Positions 17,095 through 25,419 of a stretch of 64,000 bases of DNA are shown one piece after another; position 1 is the stretch's first letter, and each line of letters opens with the position of its first letter. The notes beneath the pieces are model-generated. The model was given only the letters and a program-made list of their open reading frames with translations. It ran no database searches and was not told the origin of the DNA. This DNA is from Alphaproteobacteria bacterium. Lineage in GTDB: Bacteria; Pseudomonadota; Alphaproteobacteria; Rickettsiales; SXRF01. The stretch spans positions 262,449 to 326,448 of the forward strand of contig JANYBV010000038.1 of assembly GCA_025360605.1 (NCBI GenBank), given 5' to 3'. The position numbers were made by a program, and so were the translations under genes.

Positions 17095-17922
17095 ATGACG
17101 TTACGTGCCGACACCCATCCGAGCGATATGCGACCGGACTATACGTTTGATTTTGATCCTTCGCAATATACGGCTGAAGAACATGCGCGCTGGCATTTCT
17201 TGTGTGACCGCCAGAAGCCGCTGCTGAAAAACCGCGCCTGTAAGGAATACCTGCAAGCGCTGGAGAAACTGAACATCGTGACCAATGCTGACGGCATTCC
17301 CGACATGCGCCGTGTGAGTGATATGCTGGAAAAAACCACCCGCTGGAAAATCGTCACCGTTCCGGGCCTGATTCCGGGGGGCGTTTTTTTGGAGCATTTG
17401 TCCAAGCGCCAGTTTCCGGTGACATGGTGGATTCGTGGTGAGGAGCAGATCGATTACCTGAAAGAACCGGATATTTTCCACGACCTGTTTGGCCATGTGC
17501 CTCTGCTGTCCAATCCGGTCTTTGCCGATTATATGCAACAATTCGGGATGGGGGCGATGAAGGCGCGTGGCCTGAAAGCCACCAAGCTGATTACGCGGCT
17601 GTATTGGTTTACGGTGGAGTTTGGTCTTATCAAAACCGAGGATGGCCTGCGGATTTATGGTTCGGGTATTGTCTCTTCGGCCAAGGAATCGGCCTATAGC
17701 CTTGAAAGCCCCGTGCCCAACCGTCTGGGGTTTGATTTAATCCGCATGATGCGTACGAATTATCATTATGATGATTTACAGGCGACCTACTTCGTCATTG
17801 ACAGTTTCGAGCAGCTTTTTGATCAGACCCGTCCCGATTTTACCGATTATTATACTACGGTGAAGTCGTTGCCGGAGATCGCCCCCGACGAGGTGTTGCC
17901 CACCGACCGGATTATGCGTTAA
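17095..17922 (+). CDS. phhA: Phenylalanine-4-hydroxylase
   Basis: Pterin-dependent iron monooxygenase making tyrosine from phenylalanine. 275 residues, the usual size of the bacterial monomeric catalytic domain with no regulatory ACT part. Iron ligands H129 and H134 in FHDLFGHVPLL, and E175 in WFTVEFGL. A good AAGGAG ribosome site precedes ATG 17095. Divergent from GNAT-hpd. No pterin carbinolamine dehydratase gene is seen in the window. Confidence 0.96.
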   Translation: MTLRADTHPSDMRPDYTFDFDPSQYTAEEHARWHFLCDRQKPLLKNRACKEYLQALEKLNIVTNADGIPDMRRVSDMLEKTTRWKIVTVPGLIPGGVFLEHLSKRQFPVTWWIRGEEQIDYLKEPDIFHDLFGHVPLLSNPVFADYMQQFGMGAMKARGLKATKLITRLYWFTVEFGLIKTEDGLRIYGSGIVSSAKESAYSLESPVPNRLGFDLIRMMRTNYHYDDLQATYFVIDSFEQLFDQTRPDFTDYYTTVKSLPEIAPDEVLPTDRIMR

Positions 17923-17942
17923 TCGGTTTAGCATTAATTATT

Positions 17943-17959
17943 TTGGCACAGCAATTGCT
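17943..17959 (+). promoter_or_regulatory. Sigma-54 (RpoN) promoter
   Basis: TTGGCACAGCAATTGCT matches the -24/-12 consensus TGGCAC-N5-TTGCW at every conserved base with the correct spacing. Transcription would begin near 17971, about 27 bases before the ATG of the 90-residue gene. No sigma-70 pair of good spacing is seen here. An enhancer-binding-protein site was not identified. Confidence 0.6.
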
Positions 17960-17997
17960 GGTTATACTTCCGTATTGATTAACACAGGAATACGACC

Positions 17998-18270
17998 ATG
18001 AGCCTTAGCACTATTGCCGGAGCCCTCGCCTCTACCACGGCCATTGCCCGCAACCAGCCTAACAGCCAGACCAATCAGGCGAATAACAACCAGAGCAAAG
18101 ATTTGAGTTTTGCCAGCCTGCTATCGCAGTTGCTGGACGGCGAGAATAAACACAAGCACCAATCCACCTTAAGCAGCCTGCTGGGTAACACTCCCGCTTC
18201 CACTGATACGCAAACGGACAGCGCTGTTGCTGCCAGCGGCGCCTCGTCAGGGGTGAATATCAGCGCTTAA
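17998..18270 (+). CDS. Unknown 90-residue low-complexity protein behind an RpoN promoter
   Basis: I do not recognise it. 90 residues, rich in Ser, Ala, Asn, Gln and Thr, with a short amphipathic FASLLSQLLDG segment (about 38-48) and a similar STLSSLLG (about 57-64). No membrane segment. An AGGAA ribosome site lies 7-9 bases before ATG 17998, and the RpoN promoter at 17943-17959 lies just ahead. Ends 12 bases before the convergent ettA stop. The composition recalls secreted or flagellar-rod/hook-associated small proteins, but there is no specific motif. Confidence 0.65.
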   Translation: MSLSTIAGALASTTAIARNQPNSQTNQANNNQSKDLSFASLLSQLLDGENKHKHQSTLSSLLGNTPASTDTQTDSAVAASGASSGVNISA

Positions 18271-18282
18271 GCGCCAAAACGA

Positions 18283-19965
18283 TTAAGCCCTTTTCAGCGG
18301 ACGGTACTTTACCTTGGTTGGGGTCAGCACATCGACGCCCAGACGTTTTTTCAGGTCAGCTTCGTAGGCCTCATAGTTACCCTCAAACCATTCGACATGG
18401 CTATCCCCCTCGAATGCAAGAATGTGGGTGGCGATACGGTCAAGGAACCAGCGGTCATGCGAGATGATTACCGCGCATCCGGCGAAATCGCCCAGCGCAT
18501 CTTCCAGCGCGCGCAGCGTTTCCACGTCGAGGTCGTTGGTCGGTTCGTCGAGCAGCAGCACGTTGGCTTCGGTACGCAGCATCTTCGCCAGATGCACGCG
18601 GTTACGCTCGCCACCGGACAACATGCCGACTTTTTTCTGCTGGTCAGAGCCTTTGAAGTTGAACGAGGAGCAATAGGCGCGGGATTTCACCAGCTTCTTG
18701 CCGAGGGTGATTTCCTCATTGCCGCCGGAAATTTCTTCCCACACGGTTTTCTTATCATCGAGCGTATCGCGGGACTGGTCGACATAGCCGAGTTTCACCG
18801 AATCACCGACCTTGAAAGTTCCGGAATCAGGCTTGTCGTTGCCAGTAATCATACGAAACAGGGTGGTTTTACCCGCACCGTTCGGGCCAATAACGCCGAC
18901 AATGCCACCGGGGGGAAGGCTGAACGAGAGCTTGTCCATCAGCAGTTTATCGCCAAATCCTTTGGACAAATCCTGCGCTTCGATGACGAGGTTACCAAGG
19001 CGTGGTCCGGCTGGAATAACAATCTGCGCGGTGCCCACTTGTGTTTTTTGCTCCTGTGCCACCATGGTTTCATAGGCGGCGATACGCGCCTTGCTCTTGG
19101 CCTGACGCGCTTTCGCGCCTTGACGAATCCATTCCAGCTCGCTCGCCATCTGTTTCTGGCGGCCGGTTTCTTCGCTCTTTTCCTGCTCAAGGCGCTTGCG
19201 TTTGGCATCGAGGTAAGACGAATAGTTGCCCTCGTAAGGGATGCCCTTGCCGCGGTCGAGTTCCAAAATCCATCCGGTGACGTTATCAAGGAAGTAGCGG
19301 TCATGGGTGACCATCACCACCGTCCCCGGATAGGTCTCCAGAAAGTGCTGCATCCATGCAATGGATTCTGCATCCAGATGGTTGGTTGGTTCATCGAGCA
19401 GCAGCATATCGGGCTTTTCCAGTAGCAGCTTGCACAGCGCTACGCGGCGTTTTTCTCCGCCGGACAGTTTGGATATATCAGAATTGGCTGGCGGGCAGCG
19501 CAGCGCATCCATGGCGATTTCAATCTCGCGTTCCAGTTCCCAGCCGTTACACGCTTCAATCTTTTCCTGTAGCTCGCCCTGCTCTTCGATCAGCTTCATC
19601 ATTTCGTCGTTATCGGTGACTTCACCCAGCTTGTTGGACACCTCGTTGAAGCGGTCGAGCAGTTGCTTTTTCTCGCCGAGCGCTTCCATCACGTTTTCCA
19701 TGACGTTCTTGGTCGGGTCGAGTTTTGGCTCCTGTTCAAGGTAGCCGATCTTTACGCCGTCGGCGGCCCATGCCTCGCCGTTGAATTCTTTATCCTGACC
19801 CGCCATGATTTTTAGCAACGTGGATTTACCCGAGCCGTTGGGTCCCAGTACACCAATTTTGGCGCCCGGATAGAACGAAAGATAGACACCTTCCAGCACC
19901 TTTTTGCCACCTGGAAAGGCCTTGGAGAGGTCTTTCATTACATAGATATACTGGTGAGAAGCCAT
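18283..19965 (-). CDS. ettA: Energy-dependent translational throttle protein EttA (ABC-F)
   Basis: ABC-F ATPase that binds the ribosomal E site and gates the first elongation steps according to ATP level. 560 residues, typical length. Two ABC domains: [21 protein letters not shown] and [11 protein letters not shown] in the first; [21 protein letters not shown] and [11 protein letters not shown] in the second. The inter-domain linker and the arm insertion are present. No membrane segments. Confidence 0.96.
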   Translation of the reverse strand: MASHQYIYVMKDLSKAFPGGKKVLEGVYLSFYPGAKIGVLGPNGSGKSTLLKIMAGQDKEFNGEAWAADGVKIGYLEQEPKLDPTKNVMENVMEALGEKKQLLDRFNEVSNKLGEVTDNDEMMKLIEEQGELQEKIEACNGWELEREIEIAMDALRCPPANSDISKLSGGEKRRVALCKLLLEKPDMLLLDEPTNHLDAESIAWMQHFLETYPGTVVMVTHDRYFLDNVTGWILELDRGKGIPYEGNYSSYLDAKRKRLEQEKSEETGRQKQMASELEWIRQGAKARQAKSKARIAAYETMVAQEQKTQVGTAQIVIPAGPRLGNLVIEAQDLSKGFGDKLLMDKLSFSLPPGGIVGVIGPNGAGKTTLFRMITGNDKPDSGTFKVGDSVKLGYVDQSRDTLDDKKTVWEEISGGNEEITLGKKLVKSRAYCSSFNFKGSDQQKKVGMLSGGERNRVHLAKMLRTEANVLLLDEPTNDLDVETLRALEDALGDFAGCAVIISHDRWFLDRIATHILAFEGDSHVEWFEGNYEAYEADLKKRLGVDVLTPTKVKYRPLKRA

Positions 19966-20074
19966 ATTTTTCAGTCCGTTATGTTGTGATTGCGTGATTT
20001 AAATTGTCATTTCCATTTGAATCTGAATGATTTAGTATAAAAGTTAACAAAAAAGCAACTGCTATTCAACGTGA

Positions 20075-20494
20075 GTGCGTAAAATGGTTATGAAAGATCT
20101 GGTGACAAAAGCGGTTAAACTGGCCGCGATATGGTTTGCTGCCGGTGCGTTATTTGCCGTGGGGGCAAACTTTGCCGCGCCGCTGCTGACTCCGGAAATC
20201 GGCGCACTTGCATCGGCGGTCAATCCCATCTGGCTGGGGGCGTTGCTGGCAGGTACCAGCACGATTGCCACGTTTATGGATCCAATCGTAAGTTTCATCA
20301 TGGGTGAAAGTAAAGACAGCAACACTGCTGTTGCAGAAGGAAAAAATGAGCCGGCCAAGCAGGTGAATATCACCGTTGTGCAATCCCCGCAGCAATCGCA
20401 GGAACAGGTGGTCGTTACGGCCAATCACCGCCAGACCATTGAAGTGCAGCGGCTTGAGCTGGCAGCAGCGGATAAAAGCATTACGCAGGCCTGA
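20075..20494 (+). CDS. Small membrane protein, paralogue of the next gene
   Basis: Unknown 139-residue protein with two predicted membrane segments (about 15-40 and 50-72) and a hydrophilic Gln-rich C-terminal tail. The first codon chosen is GTG 20075; ATG 20084 or 20090 are equally possible. Its membrane part resembles the neighbouring 91-residue protein: KLAAIWFAAGALFAVGA..PLL..LGALLAGT versus KFFIAGAVIALGAPYFG..ILGACFALVGA. So the pair probably arose by tandem duplication, with an added tail here. Holin-like topology is an alternative reading, without further support. Confidence 0.7.
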   Translation: MRKMVMKDLVTKAVKLAAIWFAAGALFAVGANFAAPLLTPEIGALASAVNPIWLGALLAGTSTIATFMDPIVSFIMGESKDSNTAVAEGKNEPAKQVNITVVQSPQQSQEQVVVTANHRQTIEVQRLELAAADKSITQA

Positions 20495-20511
20495 ACGGAG
20501 TTCATAGTGTA

Positions 20512-20787
20512 ATGGTAATCAATCCGGTACTCTCCGACATAGCGAAAGCGACTGCCAAGTTTTTTATTGCCGGTGCGGTGATTGCACTTGGTGCGCCGTA
20601 TTTTGGCGCAGTGGCGGGGCTTGCCCCCACGGTTGCCGATGCCAGCGCCGAGCTGGGCAAGTTCGGTGACCCGATGATTCTGGGGGCGTGTTTTGCACTG
20701 GTGGGCGCGCTTGACGCAGTATTAAAGCCCTTATTTAAGCGCATCTTTGTGGAAAAACCCGCCGACAAAACGGACGAAAAAATTTAA
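20512..20787 (+). CDS. Small membrane protein, paralogue of the previous gene
   Basis: Unknown 91-residue protein with two membrane segments (about 14-38 and 54-74) and a short charged tail ending in KPADKTDEKI. Starts 17 bases after its paralogue, so the two are co-transcribed. Ends 13 bases before the convergent tadA stop. Function unknown. Confidence 0.7.
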   Translation: MVINPVLSDIAKATAKFFIAGAVIALGAPYFGAVAGLAPTVADASAELGKFGDPMILGACFALVGALDAVLKPLFKRIFVEKPADKTDEKI

Positions 20788-20800
20788 CGCCACTCTTAAT

Positions 20801-21247
20801 CTAACGCCGCTCTTTGAAAAATGCCTGTAACATCTCGGCGCATTCTTTTTCACTGATGCCGCCCACGACTTCCGGCCGGTGGTGGCAGGTGGGTTGCTGA
20901 AACAGGCGCGGGCCGTTTTCCACGCCGCCGCCTTTCACATCATAAGCACCGAAATACAGCCTGCGGATACGGGCAAAACTGATCGCCTGCGCGCACATGG
21001 CACATGGCTCCAGCGTTACATAAAGGTCGCATTCCTGCAGGCGCGGATTATCAAGCAGCGCACACCCCATGCGGATAACCAACAGTTCGGCGTGGGCGGT
21101 CGGGTCGGAAAGCTCAACGATGCGGTTGCCGGACTGGGCAATGACGGTGCTGCGGTGAACCAGTACGGCTCCTACGGGCACCTCGCCTCTTTCCGCCGCT
21201 TTTGCCGCTTCGCTGAGGGCTGTGTTCATCGGGGAAAATAGGGCCAT
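20801..21247 (-). CDS. tadA: tRNA adenosine(34) deaminase
   Basis: Zinc deaminase that makes inosine at the wobble base of tRNA-Arg(ACG). 148 residues with HAE (52-54) and PCAMC (81-85), plus the FGAYDVKGGGVENG stretch characteristic of TadA. It lies 17 bases downstream of sspB on the same strand. Not to be confused with the pilus ATPase also called TadA. Confidence 0.95.
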   Translation of the reverse strand: MALFSPMNTALSEAAKAAERGEVPVGAVLVHRSTVIAQSGNRIVELSDPTAHAELLVIRMGCALLDNPRLQECDLYVTLEPCAMCAQAISFARIRRLYFGAYDVKGGGVENGPRLFQQPTCHHRPEVVGGISEKECAEMLQAFFKERR

Positions 21248-21264
21248 GATGAGCGTGTATTGCG

Positions 21265-21756
21265 CTATTTCTTGCGAAAGGAATCCAGAGAAATAATTTC
21301 CGCCGAACCGTCTTCCGCTTCTTCCCCATCCGGTGGCAGCAAGGATACCGGATCCTGCGGGATGGATGAATCGATTGATTCCACTTCAAACAGTTCCGAT
21401 TGCTGGAATTGCAGGCCGAATTTCACGCTGGGATCGGCAAACGCGGTCAGCGACGCATACGGAATCACCAGTTTTTCAGGCACGCCGCTGAAGCTGAGCG
21501 TGGCGGTAAAGAACTGGTCTTCGACCTTGAAATCCCAGAACTGGTGTTGGAGTACGATGGTCATTTCCTTTGGATAGCGGCTTTTTAATGCTTCGGAAAT
21601 GCGCACGCCCGGATAGTTGGTGGCAAACGAAACGTAAAAATGATGATCCCCTGGCAATCCGGAAGCGAGGATGCGCCTCAGCACGTCGCGCACGACACCG
21701 CGCATCGCCTGATCAATAAGGGTAGAGTAATGTATCTGGTCTTCGGTCATTTTCAA
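21265..21756 (-). CDS. sspB: SspB, adaptor delivering ssrA-tagged proteins to ClpXP
   Basis: Alphaproteobacterial-type SspB that tethers tmRNA-tagged substrates to ClpX. 163 residues: the N-terminal substrate-binding domain (about 5-125) has HFYVSFATNYPGVRIS, a FWDFKVEDQFFTATLSFSG strand pair and PYASLTAFADPSVKFGLQF; an acidic linker follows; the C-terminal ISLDSFRKK is the ClpX-binding tail. The gene is transcribed in the same direction as ssrA and starts about 90 bases after the ssrA terminator. This is the adaptor expected to read the AANDN motif of the tag encoded next door. Confidence 0.93.
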   Translation of the reverse strand: MKMTEDQIHYSTLIDQAMRGVVRDVLRRILASGLPGDHHFYVSFATNYPGVRISEALKSRYPKEMTIVLQHQFWDFKVEDQFFTATLSFSGVPEKLVIPYASLTAFADPSVKFGLQFQQSELFEVESIDSSIPQDPVSLLPPDGEEAEDGSAEIISLDSFRKK

Positions 21757-21824
21757 AGCACGGTTAATCGGTTGTGGTTGATGTGATTATGTCATTTCTG
21801 CGGCTGGCTGCCAACTGCAAACTG

Positions 21825-21856
21825 CCAAATTAAATAAAAGCCAAATTAAATAAAAG
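21825..21856. repeat. Perfect 16-bp tandem duplication in the ssrA terminator tail
   Basis: CCAAATTAAATAAAAG occurs twice back to back (21825-21840 and 21841-21856). On the reverse strand each copy supplies a U-rich run after the ssrA terminator stem, so the terminator's tail has been duplicated. Confidence 0.85.
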
Positions 21857-21876
21857 ATGGGGGGATTGCTCCCCCC
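21846..21876 (-). terminator. Intrinsic terminator of ssrA
   Basis: On the reverse strand GGGGGG-AGCAAT-CCCCCC forms a six-pair GC hairpin (21859-21876) followed by AT and CTTTTATTTAATTT. Classical rho-independent form at the expected end of the tmRNA coding piece. Confidence 0.8.
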
Positions 21877-22240
21877 ACCCGAAACGGGTTTCTGTTTCCC
21901 GGCACCCGTTCCAATGTCCGAGTCACTACTAGAGTAAACTGAGTGCCGTTAGGCAGCTACAGCAACTTCTACGACTGTGTTGTCGTTAGCAGCAACAAAT
22001 GCAACGTTGTCGTTAGCATTTAAAGTTTTGATCCATTATACGGCGGTATCTTGCCGAGCAAAAGTAAGACCTTTACTACGTCTGTCGAGCCTATTCGCCC
22101 CCATAACTGACCCAAAGACAATCTCGGCCTTCGGCCTGCGATTGACTTTGATTGAATATTGGTGGAGGCGCCGGGTACTGCCCCCGGGTCCAATCCGCTT
22201 ATTCTGACTTACGTTTATCGCCATAGTTACCGAAGTAACA
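21877..22240 (-). ncRNA. ssrA: tmRNA, circularly permuted two-piece form
   Basis: Rescues stalled ribosomes and adds a degradation tag. Order on the reverse strand is permuted as in other alphaproteobacteria. The acceptor piece (about 22240-22160) ends in GGCGCCTCCACCA, with a T-arm stem CCGGG/CCCGG whose loop lacks the usual TTCGA. An intervening segment (22159-22103) follows. The coding piece begins GGGGGCG at 22102, which pairs with CGCCTCC of the acceptor piece (one G-U). The tag frame runs from GCT at 22017 to TAA at 21949-21951 and encodes 22 residues: ANDNVAFV, then AANDNTVVEV, then AVAA. With the charged alanine, AANDN occurs twice. Exact processed ends are estimated. Confidence 0.95.
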
Positions 22241-22245
22241 TCCCT

Positions 22246-22274
22246 AATATAGGGCATCTTTCAGGGAATGTGAA
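22246..22274 (-). promoter_or_regulatory. Sigma-70-type promoter of ssrA
   Basis: On the reverse strand TTCACA (22269-22274), 17-base spacer, TATATT (22246-22251): five of six consensus bases in both boxes at ideal spacing. The predicted start near 22239 coincides with the beginning of the tmRNA acceptor piece. Confidence 0.65.
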
Positions 22275-22296
22275 GGGGGCAGGCGGAAATAAGCGG

Positions 22297-22329
22297 TAAA
22301 ATAATAAGAAAACCCCTGAAAACAGGGGT
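22297..22329 (-). terminator. Intrinsic terminator of the 237-residue gene
   Basis: On the reverse strand ACCCCTG-TTTT-CAGGGGT (seven pairs) is followed by TTTTCTTATTATTTT. It separates the upstream gene from the ssrA promoter. Confidence 0.8.
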
Positions 22330-22361
22330 AATTCAACGTCAGGCAGCTAGGGGGAATATAA

Positions 22362-23075
22362 TTACATGCCCCGTGGTTTCTGTTTTTTAGCGGGCGGCGC
22401 CTGCTTTCCTTCTTCCGGAGTCTCTTCGTTCAGGTCACCTGCCCCAACATCCTTCTTTTGTGCTTCTTTCTCTTGTTTCATCTTAAGGGCGGCCTGAAGG
22501 GCAGTGACGTTGTCGTCGAGATCGTTGATGGCTCCAACAGAGAATCTGCCGTCAATCCATTTTTCTTTTTTCTGGTATAAAACGACCGCCTTCATTTTGT
22601 CGTCCATTTTACCTGTAATTTTAATTTGGTGCTCCGGTTCGATACCCTCTTTTTTTTGCGCTTCTTGCAGCTTTTCCTGCACGGCCTTAATCACTGCTTT
22701 CGGTGGATTTTCACGATCGTAGCTTTCAGGTTTTTCGGGTTTTTTCCCCTTTTCTCCCAGCGCTTTGGGATTTACTCCCAACTTTACCAATTCTTCATTA
22801 GTAAAGCCCATACCTCCCTTATCAGTCTTATCTTTAAGGAACCCGACGCTAAGTGAGCTGTCGGCAAAGGTTTCTTTTTTGAAGCTCAGCCACGCGGCCT
22901 GCGTTGCTTCATTGAGCTCTCCATTTACTTCAAGCGGTTCGGGTTTTTCTTCCGATGCCTTGAGTCGGTTGAATTCATTGAGCCGTTCCTGAAGCAATGC
23001 GATCCATTCGGGGGTTTGCTCGGTGGCTTTCTCGTCGAATGTTTCGGCTAATTTTTGCATGGGGATAATCTCCAA
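22362..23075 (-). CDS. Unknown 237-residue charged protein with two PGBD-like repeats
   Basis: Not a recognised family. It is Lys/Glu-rich with no signal peptide or membrane segment. Two stretches resemble degenerate peptidoglycan-binding-domain-1 repeats: about 25-68 (WIALLQERLNEFN..GELNEATQAAWLSFKKE) and about 127-185 (VIKAVQEKLQEAQ..GKMDDKMKAVVLYQKKE). Each resembles the LQxxLN..G..G..Tx.A...FQ pattern, and each is followed by a similar segment (DSSLSVGFLKD and DGRFSVGAIND). The last 50 residues are a disordered Lys/Glu/Pro tail. An own terminator follows. Without a secretion signal a role at the cell wall is doubtful. Confidence 0.7.
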   Translation of the reverse strand: MEIIPMQKLAETFDEKATEQTPEWIALLQERLNEFNRLKASEEKPEPLEVNGELNEATQAAWLSFKKETFADSSLSVGFLKDKTDKGGMGFTNEELVKLGVNPKALGEKGKKPEKPESYDRENPPKAVIKAVQEKLQEAQKKEGIEPEHQIKITGKMDDKMKAVVLYQKKEKWIDGRFSVGAINDLDDNVTALQAALKMKQEKEAQKKDVGAGDLNEETPEEGKQAPPAKKQKPRGM

Positions 23076-23234
23076 CTCACTGTTTTATTGAAACATAAGT
23101 AAATTCTAGCAGAAAAGTACCTAGTAAAACGTGAAGATTACGTGACAAACGCCGCTGCATTTATTACCAATGGGTATAGATCGCTATGTCGCTTTGCCGA
23201 CTAGGTAATATTAACCCTAAATGATTTCTTAACC

Positions 23235-24179
23235 ATGGCACTATCCAGCACACAAGCAGCAGAAATCTCCGCCCAGAGGGAAGAAACCACCCTCACCCGC
23301 CGTGAAGTGGCTCCGGCACTTGAGGAGATGCTCTATAAGGCATTTCCGATTCTCGACCACGGCTTTATCCGCGTGATCGATTACATGGGCACTGATTCGG
23401 CCATCGTGCAGGCGGCCCGCGTGTCTTACGGTAAAGGCACGCGCAAGGTGAACGAGGACGCAGGGCTGATCAACTATCTGATGCGTCACCGCCACACCAC
23501 CCCGTTTGAAATGTGTGAAATCAAGTTCCACATCAAGCTACCTATTTTTATTGCCCGCCAGTGGATTCGCCACCGCACCGCCAACGTGAATGAATATTCC
23601 GGCCGCTACTCGATTATGGATAAGGAATTCTACATACCAGCACCGGAACAGCTTGCTGCACAATCACAGTCCAACCGTCAGGGGCGTGGCGACACGCTTG
23701 AAGGCGCAGAAGCAGCCCGCGTGTTGGATATACTGAAGAATGATGCGACGCAGGTGTACACGCATTACGAAGAAATGCTCAATGAAGACATCGTTGGCAA
23801 TGTGGTGGATGAAAGCAAAACCGGCCTTGCGCGTGAACTGGCGCGTATGAACCTGACGCTGAACTACTACACGCAGTGGTACTGGAAAATCGATTTGCAG
23901 AACCTGATGCACTTCCTTTCCCTGCGTGCCGATTCGCATGCCCAGTATGAAATCCGTGTCTATGCGGAAAAGATGCTGGAAATTGTGAAGGCATGGGTGC
24001 CGCTGACGCACAGTGCGTTCATGGATTACCGCGTGGGTGGTGCAGCGTTGTCATCCAAAGGTCTTGCCATTGTGAAGCGCATGATTGGCGGCGAAAAGAT
24101 CACGCAGGAGCAAAGCGGCCTGAGCAAGGGCGAATGGCGCGAGCTGATGAAGACGCTGGAGCTGCCAGAGGCAGCATAA
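23235..24179 (+). CDS. thyX: Flavin-dependent thymidylate synthase
   Basis: Makes dTMP from dUMP using FAD, NADPH and methylene-tetrahydrofolate. 314 residues, with the ThyX signature [15 protein letters not shown] at 112-126 (consensus RHRxxSxNExSxRYS; here Ala replaces the first Ser), [15 protein letters not shown] near the N-terminus and [29 protein letters not shown] in two parts toward the C-terminus. Its 3' end probably overlaps the next gene. Presence of ThyX implies thyA is not needed. Confidence 0.96.
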   Translation: MALSSTQAAEISAQREETTLTRREVAPALEEMLYKAFPILDHGFIRVIDYMGTDSAIVQAARVSYGKGTRKVNEDAGLINYLMRHRHTTPFEMCEIKFHIKLPIFIARQWIRHRTANVNEYSGRYSIMDKEFYIPAPEQLAAQSQSNRQGRGDTLEGAEAARVLDILKNDATQVYTHYEEMLNEDIVGNVVDESKTGLARELARMNLTLNYYTQWYWKIDLQNLMHFLSLRADSHAQYEIRVYAEKMLEIVKAWVPLTHSAFMDYRVGGAALSSKGLAIVKRMIGGEKITQEQSGLSKGEWRELMKTLELPEAA

Positions 24180-25411
24180 ATCAAGTACAGGCACAGAGGC
24201 TGCATCTGGAAGTCAATGAAACTCTGGGTGAGCTGGGGCTGCGTCGCGTCACGCAACTTGCGACGGACAATGGCGGCGTGCCGGTGGATATTTTCCATGA
24301 ATCGCCTTTAATGCCACCGCTCGAAAACAAGACCGTTCTGGATGGCCATGTGCTGTGCCATTTGTTGTATGCCATGCAAATGGGATTGCCGCTGGTGGTA
24401 CATGGCACATTATCGCGCCACATGCTGCGTAATCTGGATGAATTACAGCGTTGCTGGTCCCGTTGGCGGCCAGAACGGTACCGTAACATAGATATTATCC
24501 CCGATAAGGTAGCGGATGTGCGGCGGGTTCAGGCAACACCGCGTGCCATTTCTGCCTTTTCCGGTGGAGTGGACGGGATGTTTACTGCTTTATGCCAGCG
24601 GCGTTTATTTCCGGAATCGCGGCGTTTTCCGCTCACGGATGTGCTGCTGGTGCATGGCTTTGATGTGGAGCTAAAGAATCCGCAATATTTTAACCAGCTG
24701 GAGATGCGCGTGCGCCCGTTTCTGGATGATCTTGGCCTGCAGCTGCGTACCATGAAAACCAACAGTAAGGACTGGCAGCGGCAACATTGGGAAGATTCAT
24801 TCATGCTCGAGCTGGCGGCTTGTTTGCATATGTTTTCCGATGAATTCGATTATGCGTTGGTGGGGGGTGCCAGTGCCTATGATGATTTGCACCTGCCATG
24901 GGGATCCTCACCTGTTGCAGACCACCTTATGTCTGGTGACCTCATGCAGGTTGTGCATGACGGTGCCGGTTTTTCGCGTACCGACAAGATCAGCGACATC
25001 GCCCGTTACCCTCTTGCGTGCAAAGTGGTTAAAGTGTGCTGGGCGGGCGATGACCAGAGCACTAACTGCGGGCATTGCGAAAAATGCGTCCGCACGATGA
25101 TGAACTTTCTGGTGCTGGGGCATGCTGTTCCGGAATGTTTTCCGCATGGGCTGGCTATCAGGGATATATCCCTGATGACCATCTATAATGCCAGCCAGAA
25201 AGCGGAATTGGCGAGTATTCTTAACTATGCAGAGCGAAGGCATATCAACGCCGATTGGGTTAAGGCACTCAAAAATCGTCTCAAGCAACCCCTGACAAAC
25301 GACCGGCACAGCATATACCGTCGCGCGGCCTCACGTATTCTAAGTGCGATCGGATTGAAGGCACCGCTGAAGAAATACTATGAACAGCGGCAGGCTTTGA
25401 AGGCGCGCTAG
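24134..25411 (+). CDS. PP-loop (QueC/ATP-pyrophosphatase-like) protein of unknown function
   Basis: A protein of about 400-425 residues with the N-type ATP pyrophosphatase P-loop SGGVDGMF (143-150) and a Cys cluster [10 protein letters not shown] (C312, C315, C318) like the zinc site of QueC. It also has [15 protein letters not shown], a substrate-pocket-like stretch. QueC makes 7-cyano-7-deazaguanine, but overall this protein differs and I do not assign that reaction. The start is uncertain: the frame is open through thyX; ATG 24134 (inside thyX, AAGGG only 3 bases away) is the first ATG giving a sensible N-terminus, and residues after the thyX stop already look structured. GTG 24278 or ATG 24310 are shorter options. 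Confidence 0.72.
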   Translation: MARADEDAGAARGSINQVQAQRLHLEVNETLGELGLRRVTQLATDNGGVPVDIFHESPLMPPLENKTVLDGHVLCHLLYAMQMGLPLVVHGTLSRHMLRNLDELQRCWSRWRPERYRNIDIIPDKVADVRRVQATPRAISAFSGGVDGMFTALCQRRLFPESRRFPLTDVLLVHGFDVELKNPQYFNQLEMRVRPFLDDLGLQLRTMKTNSKDWQRQHWEDSFMLELAACLHMFSDEFDYALVGGASAYDDLHLPWGSSPVADHLMSGDLMQVVHDGAGFSRTDKISDIARYPLACKVVKVCWAGDDQSTNCGHCEKCVRTMMNFLVLGHAVPECFPHGLAIRDISLMTIYNASQKAELASILNYAERRHINADWVKALKNRLKQPLTNDRHSIYRRAASRILSAIGLKAPLKKYYEQRQALKAR

Positions 25412-25419
25412 TAAAGCCG

